From the NCBI GenBank assembly GCA_965112735.1, contig OZ218956.1, positions 3,286,001 through 3,350,000 of the forward strand: a stretch of DNA of 64,000 nucleotides. Direction: 5' to 3'. The notes below the pieces were generated by a model that made no database searches, was not told the origin of the DNA, and was given only the letters and a program-made list of their open reading frames with translations. This DNA comes from Phaeosaccion multiseriatum. Lineage: Eukaryota > Ochrophyta, other classes. Below, piece by piece: positions 1 through 11,003 of the stretch. How positions within the stretch are numbered: the first letter of the stretch is position 1; the number at the start of each line of letters is the position of its first letter. The translations under genes were made by a program, and so were the position numbers.

Positions 1-2
1 GG

Positions 3-161
3 CTGAGGTCCGATGCTGTGGAGTGCGACTGGAGCGAGAGGGTGTGCCCACAGTTCAACAAAAACTGCGGCCAGGACTACGGCATGGACCCCGTCGCCTT
101 TAAGGAGATTACGCAGTGGGTGCATGAAAATGGACGCCCATGCAACTGCCCACGGGTCTAG
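3..161 (+). CDS. 3' end of a Cys-rich protein gene (partial, unrecognised)
   Basis: An open frame enters from the left edge in frame 3 and ends at TAG 159-161, giving 52 C-terminal residues. The peptide contains five cysteines and two tryptophans in a compact pattern (CDW, VCPQF, NCGQDYGMD, then CNCPRV at the very end), which looks like the end of a disulfide-rich secreted or lumenal domain. The real exon may begin before the window. I do not recognise the family. The next gene lies on the opposite strand, so the two are convergent, with about 415 bp between their stop codons. Coding status rests on the frame and the non-repetitive, protein-like composition; the window holds no start codon for it. 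Confidence 0.5.
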   Translation: MRSDAVECDWSERVCPQFNKNCGQDYGMDPVAFKEITQWVHENGRPCNCPRV

Positions 162-576
162 TATGCGAACTTCAAAGAAAAAAGCATGAAGGAGGAGGAG
201 GAGAACGAAGAAGAGAAGAACAAGATGATGAAGAGTAGTCATTCTGCCGTGAAAGCACAAAGAAGTGCAGTATTCCCAAAGTGTGGGGAACCAAACCCCT
301 AATTTTTTTTCCTTCCTTCCCTTTTTTCAAGTACTGAAACTAACAATTTATCATTGAGTTGTACGGAGTGTACGCGGTTCCTGGAACTGCCAAGGAGCAA
401 GCAAGTTTATCTATCCTACCTTCCCTCACCTTCCCTACGATTTCATATCACATGACACACTTGTCTGCTGCTGCTGCTGCTGCTGCTACGACACGGCACT
501 TTCTTTGGCCGGCCCACACCCACCACCACGAGTTTTGCAGCGTACATACGCATAAGCTCCCCTCTCCTTTGCTCTT
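162..576. other. Intergenic spacer between two convergent genes
   Basis: There is no supported gene here. It holds an A/G-rich stretch (about 180-260), a T-rich run (303-330) that could serve 3' end formation, and a short CTG/TGC microsatellite (about 466-488). Both flanking genes end in this spacer. Confidence 0.6.
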
Positions 577-1934
577 TTACCCCCACAGCACGAGCCCGAG
601 TCCAGGCAGCACCAGCGCCACAACGGCGGCAATGTAGGCAGCCGGGCTGGTGGATGGGTGGGATAGAGCAAGCGATTTGATCGGTCGGGCGAGACACCAC
701 CAGCGGGTAGGGAGGAGAAGGCGTGAGAGAAGAACGTGGGAGGGTATTGGAGAGGCAAACAAACGTCGGTGGGACATCCGGACAAGGTGAGGGGTGGGGT
801 GTTCGTGTTAGGGACGAGGAATAGAGAGGGCTTCGCAAGCGCTCCCATCAACAGCCCATGTACACATCCACACGCATATCAAGACAACAGAGATACGAGA
901 GAGAGGGACAGGTAGAGAGGAAGAAAGAGGGGACGAGAGGGAGAACGCCGTGCATAGACCGTGAGAGAGAGGCAGAGAGAGAAACGAAAGAGAGAAAAGA
1001 CAGGCCGACAGACAAAGGTTCAACCAAAACGAGAGAGGGAAGCAAGAGAAAAGGTTCCCCGGTCTACTCACAAGAAGCTGGCTTTGGTCTGCTGCACCAC
1101 AAACACGCCAATGTAGAGCAAGCCCCCATAGTAGGGCGCAATGCTGAGGTAAGGGCGGAGTGCCACCGTACTGAATGGGTCCAATCGCCGCTTCAAGACG
1201 GCGTAGCCAAAGTCAAGGTCGCCGTTCCACTGCCCCCTGTCGCCCGCCGCCTTCTTGGTGTCTATGAGTGCTTTGGTGATGGCTTCCTTCGTGAGGTTGT
1301 CATCCACGGTTCCCTCGCTGCTCAGGTCGGTTAAGCCCTCAATCCTCACCATCGCTTCCATAATGTCGGAGCTGCCCTGCGCAGTCTTCAGAGCTCGAAT
1401 GGCCTTGTCTACCTCGTTTCCGCTTACATCGACGGCTTTGCTTGTTTGTACCTCGTTGACCTCGTCGTCGGCTAATGTGATGAGGGAGCGCTCTATAGCA
1501 CTTGCTCCTCCTGGTGCTGCCACGGCTGCTGAGGGAAGGACCGCATTGAGCCCTACCATGGTAAAGAGACCCACCGCCATCAAGCCCATGGCTTCGCTCT
1601 GCACGCCTTTGACGAATGCGCCAGCCAATGACCGCTTTGCAGCTCCTCCTTCTCTTCCTTCTCCTGCTCCTCCTGCTGCTTGCTGCTGTACTGCACTACG
1701 CTGCCGCCGCTGGTTTCCCCCTATTTTCCAAACAGTGGCGAATTCTCTCCGTCCACTGTTGCTGCTGCTCTGCGCACGTCCCGCCCCCCTCACTGATCTG
1801 AGGAGTGGGGAGGGCACGCTCACTTGAAAGGAGCATCCCTCGCCCAGCAGCTCCACTACTGCCACAACCGCCACGAGCAACCTAGCCAAGGAGGTCCTCT
1901 GTCCTCGAGGACAGGCTCTGCGGCAGGTAACCAT
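577..1934 (-). CDS. Plastid/thylakoid-targeted membrane protein, two exons
   Basis: The model is complement(577..646, 1072..1934), about 310 aa. The start is the ATG at 1932-1934. Residues 1-35 form a signal peptide (RLLVAVVAVVELLGEGCS) followed by Phe, the +1 residue typical of complex red-type plastid targeting. A Ser/Arg-rich transit-like region follows. Around residues 112-140 a second hydrophobic segment ends in PSAAVAAPG, like a thylakoid transfer signal. The mature part is helical and acidic, then two membrane segments close the protein: YYGGLLYIGVFVVQQ, and a second one encoded mostly by a 70-nt last exon ending in GLGLVLWG. The donor GTGAGT at 1071-1066 and acceptor CCACCAG|CCC at 646 restore the frame exactly (2+1 nt). 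Without splicing, the frame stops right after KASFL. The intron is pyrimidine-rich on the coding strand. The family is unknown; plastid location is inferred from targeting signals. Confidence 0.7.
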
Positions 1935-2103
1935 TGGTCCTCTCTCCTCCTTCTCGTGTGGTGAGGCAGGGCGATGTTTTTATCGATGATCATGATCTCG
2001 ATGGCCAGGCGCTTGGTCGGATGGCAGCCTACGTTTCCTTCCCTTCTCCTTTTCTACTTCCATAATTTATGAAGGCCTAATAAAGGCCTGCCTGCTCCAC
2101 AGC
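1935..2103. promoter_or_regulatory. Short divergent promoter region
   Basis: These 169 bp separate the start codons of the plastid-protein gene (minus) and the Rictor gene (plus), so both promoters and 5' UTRs must fit here or overlap. It contains the near-palindrome ATCGATGATCATGATCTCGAT (about 1982-2001, with some mismatches). I see no clear TATA box. Confidence 0.45.
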
Positions 2104-2128
2104 ATGGCAACCAGAGGATCTGCTGCTG

Positions 2129-2176
<48 letters not shown>

Positions 2177-2591
2177 CTTCTGCTGGAGCAGGCAGAGCAG
2201 CAACAGGAGGGGGAGCAGGAGGAGGAGGAGCGGGAGGGGGGGGAGGAGCAGGAGGGGGGGAAGGAGGGGGAGGAGCACATGCTTTCCCCTCCCCTAGCCT
2301 CGCATCAGCTCTGCTTCGAGCTCTGAAGCATGTGCCAATGGATCAGAAGAAAGTAGCAGAGCTGCTAGCCGTGTATACCAAGGTGAGACAGCACTCCGTC
2401 AGGCCGTTTGTCTTGAGTCTCTTTATGTCAATCTATCTCTTCTTTGTAAGCATGTGTCTCTACAAGACTCACTCCCTATCTCGGTCTCTCTGTCCTGACT
2501 CTCTCCATGTCTTTGTCTTACCTCTCTTCTCACACACGTTCACACCCTCTCTCGCCCTCCTCTTTTTTGCTCTCCCCCCCCTGTCTCTCCC

Positions 2592-2648
<57 letters not shown>

Positions 2649-3167
2649 CACACACACACACACACCCTCTTCGTCCTTTGCTTCCACGAAGCAGACCAAG
2701 AGGTCGTCATCCAAACACCAAACCCTCTCCAGCACTCCCATCCCACGCAGTACCCCACCCAAGCACCGCCACTCTTCCCCGGTGCTCCTTACCGCGGCAG
2801 CGCGCCCGCTGTCCAACCACTCTCGGAGGGTGCAGAGCTTATCTATCGCAGGTGCAGCAGCAGAAGAAGTGCCAGCAAAAGTCACTGCCCCGGCTGCGGC
2901 ACCCCTTGTAGAGGAAGATGGTGGGTCCTCCAACACTCCCACGCCCAGATCGAGCCTCACTTCCCAGATCTATCGATATCCTTCGCCTGGATCTAGGTCG
3001 AGCGAGGTGGCTTCCTCCTCGCCGCCGGCTCTAAGCAGGCGTCGTCCTCGAGCGACTGCAGCAGCAGCAGAAGCAGCAGGGGAAGGTGGGGGGAGGGACA
3101 TGGGCGGGACAATCCGTAGTCGCAGCACGGGTGCCGAGGCGGAGGGGAAGGAGGCTTCCACAGTGCC

Positions 3168-3204
<37 letters not shown>

Positions 3205-3313
3205 GGGAGCCGCACTTTATCGTCTACAGGTATGGCGACGACGACATCTCCTACTACTGCTGCTGCTTCTGCTACAACTACTACTATTACTGCTACTACT
3301 GCTACTACGAGTC

Positions 3314-3361
<48 letters not shown>

Positions 3362-4129
3362 CTACTGCTACTACTACTACCAGCTCTGGCACTGGCACCA
3401 GCAGCCTTGGAGGAGGACTGCCCCCTTCCCTCGTGGGCTCCCTCCGCACGGCCATGCTCCAGGCCGAGGAGACCTCACACAACTCGTCGGGACTCCGAGC
3501 TGCCATCCTGCGGGCCGTGCGCTACGCTATCACCACCTCCCCCTCTTCCTCCTCCTCTTCCTCCACCACCCCCACCACCACCACCACCACCACCACCACC
3601 ACCGACGACGACGCTTTGCAGACGGTGCAGAGTCTACTCGGGCAGCGCTTGGACCTTCTCGTGGTCATGTCACTGGAGAGGGCCGGGCAGGAACACTTGT
3701 GGGAGCGCATGCAGGTTCGTTGGTTGGTTCCGTGCTTTTCTTCTGTGCTTTCTTTTCGTTTCGTTTCGTGTCATTTCGTTCCGTTCCGTTGTGTGTGACG
3801 AGTCCAAGCATCTGGGATGGGCGTGTGATCGGAACTTGATATGTTCGACACGCGTCTCGACCTTTCGATATTGATCGATACTGAATGTTGTCGATGTCAA
3901 TAACCTGACAGTGATTAAATCCCTTGCTAAAGTGCTACAATGCTACACTGATGCTGAAATACGCAGGCCCTGAAGCTCGCCAAGGCCGTGGCGCAGAGAG
4001 CTCCTCACCTCTTGCCCGCCTCGCTAGTGGCGTCGGTTGTGGCCATTGCTCGGCACAAGGAGGTGAGGGGATGATGATATTGATAATGATGATGATGATG
4101 ATGATAGTGGTGATGATGATGATGATGGC

Positions 4130-4167
<38 letters not shown>

Positions 4168-7100
4168 CGATATGCTGGTGCTCATGCTGATACTGTACTG
4201 TCGTGCTCTCTTCATTACCCCCCCACCCCTCCTCTCTCAGGACAACTTCAGGCGCGTCTGTCTGGAAGCTCTGCGGGAGATGAGCCTCGCCAATACCGAA
4301 GTCGTCGCCAGCACAGGCGGACTGAAGGTCCTGGTGGCAGCGGTGTGCGACGTGTCTCTAATGCAGGAGCACAAGGGCAACGCCTTTCGCCTCGGGCCCA
4401 TCCTAGCGACACTGCTGGAGCTGCTGGAGAGCCCTTTCACAAGGGCGTATATGCAGGTGCATGTGTGAAGCTTGCTTGTGTATGGGCGTGTGTGCGTGTG
4501 TATGCGTGTGTGTGCGGGTAGTGCGGTCGTGCGGAAAAGTCGGACTTTTGTTGTGTGTTGTCCTCTGCTTGCGAAGAAGGTCCAAGCGAGAGAAACCCGA
4601 AGGGAAGGCGACAGAGAGCAGACAGCAAACCCACCCCTTTGCCTTGTCTTCCACCGTGTGTATTTCCAAGTAGCTCTTGGTTTACACCGCCCCCCCGCCC
4701 CAATCCAACCCCCAACATCCCCCCCCCACACACACACGGCCCCGCGCTCTCTTTTAACAGCCACATAACCTTGATCTGGAGCAGCTCTTGCGCGGCTTCA
4801 CAGATGCCGAAGGCCTCCCAGCTGGGCCCAATCGAACATTACTGTGGGCAGCCACGCGAGCTGCGGTGGTGGGAGTTTTAAGAAGTTGGACTGGCCTCTT
4901 CCTGCTGACTGACGACCCGAGGGGGATTGTCACGCTCATGCGCCTGCTAGCAGATCCTCCTCTCCAGGCCTCCACTGCATACAGGGCAGGAGGAGGAGGA
5001 GGAGGAGGAGGAGGGGTGTTGGGAGGAGGAGGAGGAGTAAGGGGGGTGGGTGGAGGGGAAGGAGGAGGAGGTGGTGGTGGTGGTGGTGGAGGAGGAGGAG
5101 GAGGAGGGGGAGGACGTACAGGAGGAGCAGCAGCAGGAGGAGGAGTGGGAGGAGGAGGAGAAGGGGGCACGGCGTATGAGGCTTCGGACGGAAGCTTGGA
5201 CGGGTCTCTGCAGATGGCGATTTTGGATGTGGTACTTGATTTGTTCGCCCCGGTGATTGGATCGTCGGGATGGGGCGAAGAAGGCGCCACGCTCGATGAT
5301 GGTGAGGAAGAACGCGGAGGGGAGGCGCAGGATGAGGAGGATTGGAGAGGGGAGGGTGAAGAGGAGGAGGACAGGAGAAGGCGGAAGAAGAAGCTAAGAA
5401 GAGGTGAGGGGAAGAAGCAAGGGAGGAAGCAAAAGCATGCAGTGGCTGTAGGGGTGATGGTGGGGGAACAAGGCAAGGAGGAGAGAGGCGGGGAGGAGGA
5501 GGAGCAGAAGGAGGAGCAGAAGGAGGAGGAAAAAGAAGAAGAGGAGGAGGGCGAGGAGGGGGGGGCGAACAGGAAGAAGGCCAAGAAGGTAAAGAAGGAG
5601 AAGGAGAACAAGAGGAGGAGGAAGGAGAAGGAGGCAACTCCTTCCCCCTTGCCTTTTCGTACACCCACCACTGCTACTTCGGCTCCTTCCACGCCGCACG
5701 ACTTGTCTTTGAGCTACGCCGCCCTGCTCTGCGCCGCCTTTGCCCGCTGCGGGCTGGTGGAGGTGCTCATGACACTGAGCATCCGCGGAGGGGGCGCCTT
5801 GCAGGAGAGGGCGACGGGACTTCTGGCGGACTTTCTTCGCGTCTGTACCAGGCTGCTTCCGGAGCGGCTCTGTAGGCAGGTGTGCGCCATGCCCGAGCTC
5901 GTGCACATCGCCTCCCACACTCTCGGTAGGCCGGTCATGATGGGGATGCACTACTACTCTCATCCGCAGCACTTGCCCCACCCGCTGGCCCACCCCGGCT
6001 CGTCTGTCTTGGAGGGCGGGGTCGGAGGAGGTGCGACAACCGGCGGTTTCGCTCTCGGCGGGGTCGGGGGAGGGGTGGTATCGGCTTATCATCTTCCGAA
6101 TGGCGGCGGTGGCGGGGTGGAGGGTGGGGGGTGGGCTGATCGTAATGCCTTGGGCGGAGGTCTGAGTACGGCGAGTGCGTACAGCAGCAGACTGAGGGGT
6201 GATGACATTCACTCGAGATTCATCAAATCCAGGGCGACGGGCTTGCTGTGGCTCCTGCAGAGAGCTATCGGGGGGGGTTACCACCACCACGATGGGTCCC
6301 CGGGATCGGGCCCTCCACTCCTGCCAGAGACGTCGTATTACCAGACCGGGGGTGCGAGGAGCTGGTGGAACGAGGACTCGGACGGAGGTGGAGGGGAGGA
6401 GGAGCAGGGGGAGGGAGGGGGCTGGACTATGGAGGCAGTTGACCATCACGCTCATCTTGACCGGGGGGGGGCAGTGGGGCAGCGAGTGAGCCTCGGCTTT
6501 GATGAAGGGGGAGAAGGAGGAGAGGACGAGGAGTTGCTGTTGCTGCGGGGGGGAGGAGGAGGAGGGACGGTGGGAGGGCTACTGCGGGGAGTGACGGACT
6601 CGAATTGGACAATAGATGCCTCCTCAGTAAGAGGAGGAGGACAGGGTAGCGTTGGAGGAGGAGGAGGTGGTCGTGGCAGGGGAGGAACGGAACAGCAGCA
6701 GCAGTCGTATGGGCAACAGTCCTATGGACAGCAGCAGCGTCCATTGGAGAGGCTGAGAGAGCAATTGCGAAGAGACTCGGAGGGGGTGTCGGACGGGAGC
6801 GGTGTGGAGCGTCTCAGAGTCAAGAGCGACGTTTCACAAAGTAAGAACTGGAGAAGGTGGGACTGGGAAGCCATTTGTGAGTTGGTGCACCACGCCTTGT
6901 CCGACGGTTCTCGGCTGGCGACAACACTTCTGAGCGACGCGAGGACCAACACCGCAAGCCATGGCAACCGCAGCGACGCCTCCTGGGTGAAGCGTGTGAG
7001 TGGATTCTTCCGATTCCACGCCTTTGAGGGTACGCCAGAGGACGAGAGGAGTTTCTACGGAATGGCTTGGGGGCCTGGTCGGCTGAGGTGAGTGAGTGAG

Positions 7101-7474
7101 TGAGAGAGAGAGAGATGGCAGTTGATGGGGTGGGGACGAGGGGGGAATGGAGAGACGGGGGTGTTGTAATTGATGGGAGAGGTTAGAGAGAGAGAAGAGC
7201 GAAGTATCCCCCATCCACTGCCATCTAGTATGTATCCACCGCCACCCGATGCCTACCCCCCCCCCTCATCCCTCATCCACTGCCGTCTGACACCCCTCAT
7301 CTACTGCCACCTGACGCCAGGTACATGCACTGCGGGCTCCGCTTTTACGGGCTTCTGCTGGGGTCTGATGAGGGGCGACGCTTCCTGCACAACGATCCAA
7401 GAGGCCTCCTCTTCCAGGTGGGCTCAGTGGATGGCAGTGGATGGCAGTGGATGGTTGGTTGTTTGGTTGGTTTG

Positions 7475-7524
<50 letters not shown>

Positions 7525-9897
7525 ATGCATGCTTTTCTCTCTCTCGTTCTCACACACACACCCTGTACGTGCTGTGTGTCTGTTTCATTTCCCGCCCTAC
7601 CACGCTCCTCCCGTCACCCCCGGGGGGTCGTCCCCCCCCCGCTGCACCACACCTCTCCACCCCGCACACCATATGCAGGAGACTTGCAAAGAGCTCGAGA
7701 GCACCATTCAGGCGTGGTCACCCCCTCCTCCGTCTTCCTACTCCTCCAAGCAGCAGCAACAACAGCAAGAACCACGCAGGAGTAGAGGAGCAGGGAGACG
7801 GCGCCTCTGGCCAACCAAGCCGCCTTCTTCGTCCGCCCCCCCGGCCTCGGCTAAACCGCAGCCCTCGCACGTGCTGTCTCAGGAGCTGTGCGATCGAAAC
7901 CTCTCGGGGGGTTACGTAGCGCTTCTCGCCAACGTCGCCGCCAGGCTGCCAGAAGGTGAAACTCACCCTCACCCTCACCCTCGCCCTCACACTGAGCCTG
8001 AGCCTGACCCCGACCCTGATGATCCTCGACTGAGGGCGAGGAGAACACTATGAGCTCAATGTGTAGACTCCCTTGGACTCCTATGAACCTCTCATGGTTC
8101 GTTCATCTGCTCTGCTGTACTAGTCCTTTCCCATGCCACCCACACTTATCCTCCCCCACCCACCCCCTCTCTGGACCCCCAATTCCTCACCCACCAACCC
8201 ACCACCCTCACCCACCCCCAACAGGCCGAGCCTTGCTGGAGGAGGTGGGTATCAGGCAGCCCCTACTGGATATGGGGTCCGTTCCAGAGCTGGACTATCT
8301 CAGCAAGAGGGTGCTCGCATTTCTCTACCTCCCCAGTCCTATGGGCAGAGAGCTCCTGCGGACTTGGTTGGGTAGCCCTCGTTCCAGCGACTCTCTGTGT
8401 CTGAGCGTGCTGTCTGCCATGCGGCTTATTCTCTTGCCCCCCGGGTTTCCCTCCAGGGGAGGATGGAGCCGGAGGAGGAGGAGGAGGAGGAGTGCGGACG
8501 CGGCTGCAGCGGAGTTTGTGGAGTGGGGTATGGAGGCTCTGGTACATGTGCTTGTAGGAGGAGGAGGAGGAGGAGGAATTCACCACCGCCCTGCAGAGGT
8601 GAAGGCCGCTGCCTTGGCGCTTCTAGAGCAGTGCGCGGCCTATGGGGGGCCATACGTGACGGCCATGACCAATCGGAAACCTCCTCTTTCGGATGTGCTT
8701 CTCCTCTCCAAGCACAAGCAGCAGCAGGTTCTGTCGGATTTTCGGTCTGGGTCAGCGACAGGAGGGGCAGTTGGTGATCCAGTAGGAGGAGCAGCAACAG
8801 CATCAGTTGATGATACAGCAGTGGTAGCCGGTGAGGGAGCAGCAATAGCAGCAGCGGTTGATGGCACAGCAGAAGGAGTAGTTGATGATAGAGCAGCCGC
8901 CGCAGCACTAATAGCCGCAGCAGTGCGGGACGGCTCGTTCTCTCTATCCCCAAGGGCATCATCTCGGGGAGATTTCTATAGCCCACCCCCCACCTTCTCT
9001 GGCAGGGTTTCAGGGGAGATAGCAGTAGCGGCAGCAGCATCTCCATCACGACCACCACCAGTACTACCAGCACTTGGTGATACAGCAGCAGCAGTAGCGG
9101 CAGGAGCAGCAGGAGTAAGAGGAAGAGCAGGGGGTCCATCCCCTAGGGACACCTCGACGGAGGGCCTGAGGAGAGACGTCAATTCTGGCGGTGGAAAAGG
9201 AAGGGGCTCTGATCGGGACAGGGGTCGCCCACCAGCTGCTCCAGCCGGGAAGAAGACGCCAACGAATTTGAACCCGAATTTACTAAAGCCACAGCCAAGT
9301 CAGCAGCAGCAGGAGGAGGGGGGACAGGAAGAGGAAGAAGCGGGACGGGGAGGAGCCTCGCAGTCTGCGTCTGCGTCTGCAGCAGTTGGTTGTACAGCAG
9401 AGGATGTTGGTACCGTTCTTCCTATGGCGGACCTGGCCACGCCCATCCTCTACTGCTGCTTGGCCCTGCCCAGAGGTATACACGGGGGGGAATGGAGGAG
9501 GGCCCGCTCATTTCACTGATGTATTGAAACTATATGCCTCGTTGCCTGTGTTTGGCCACAGACGTACATGTATATCCAGCAGACGTAACTGTTCAGTACC
9601 TTTCCGACGACTTCATTGTCTCTACCGACGCGTCTTTTCTTCATTGCCTTACTGACCTCGCCTCGCCCCTGCTGCTGCTGCTGCCGCTGCTGCTGGTGTG
9701 TCCTCATCTCCCTCCCTTCCCATCAGGTCTGGCGAGCTTGCAAAAGGCCGGCTGGTTGGAGATAGAGCTGCGAAAGTGGACCCAAGCAGTGACAGTAAGT
9801 CACAGGAAAGGGGCAGCAGCAGGGGGAGGAAAAGAAGAAGGGGACGAAGCAAAAGAAGAAAGACAAGGAGAAGGACAAGAAGCAGAAGCAGAAGCAG

Positions 9898-9947
<50 letters not shown>

Positions 9948-10373
9948 GATGAACAAGAACAAGAAGGAGGAGAAGAAGAAGAAGAAGAAGAAGAAGAAGA
10001 AGAAGAAGAAGAAGAAGAAGAAGAGGAAGGAGAAGAAGAACAACAACGACAACAAAAAGAAGATGAACAAGAGCAAGAAGAAGACGAAGGAGGAGGAGGA
10101 AGGCTGGACCTTGACTATGTGAAGGCATCGCAGCAGGCGCTCGGAGCGTACCTCAATAGCTCGAGATTCGAGGAGGACGACGGGCTCGGGACATCGTCGT
10201 CGTCAATTGTAGTTCGAAACGGTCACTTCATGGGGGAGGGCGTGATCGGAGGCGGGGGAGGGCCGGGGTATCAGGGCAGGGGAGGGGTGAGAGGGGGGGG
10301 GGTGGTGGTCGCCGAACCGATACCCTGCCACGTGCCGGCAGACTTGAGTATAGATCTTGATGTCGACTACGAA

Positions 10374-10415
<42 letters not shown>

Positions 10416-10971
10416 CAGAAAGGCACTGAAGGGGCGGGGGTGGGGGCAGGGGAGGGTGGCAACGACAGCAGCTGTAGCAGTAGCAGAGAGGACAGGCAAG
10501 AGGAGGTCAGCGACACAGCTTGGGACGCCTACGTGGACAGACTTCTCCAGCGCCTGCCGTGGAACATCGACGTGGTCTTGTCCCATCAGGATGGTGGAGC
10601 TGCATCTGCATCTGTATCTGCAGCTGCCCATATGACTGCTGCTAGTGCTGACGACAACTGGGGAGAGACGTACTCCTCACATGGCCGCCCCATGCATGGT
10701 GGCGGCGGGGGGGGGCTTAGCATTGGTAACAGCGGTGCAAGTGGGGTAAGTGCAAGTTACAGTGGGGGTGTGAGTGCTGGGCTGCCGTGTGGCTGTCCTC
10801 CTCGAGCGCAGCGGCGGCGGCGGCGGCGATTGGCTGTGGATTGTCATCTGGATGTGGGGCTGGGCAGCGGCATGCTGCACAGAGCGGCAGTGGCAGGGGC
10901 TGCTGCTGCTAGTACTATGGGGGTTGGTGATACTGCAACAGTAGCAGCAGGAGGAGCAGCGGCAGCAACAA

Positions 10972-11003
<32 letters not shown>

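Noticed and set aside
1255-1827. Plus-strand open frame opposite the plastid-protein gene
   Set aside because: Its peptide has no domain-like features, whereas the minus strand shows ordered targeting signals and membrane helices.
8426-9139. Minus-strand open frames inside Rictor (Leu-rich) and other antisense frames at 2970, 4754, 11553 and 14643
   Set aside because: They mirror triplet-repeat coding DNA. The plus strand has the conserved Rictor blocks and correct splice sites.
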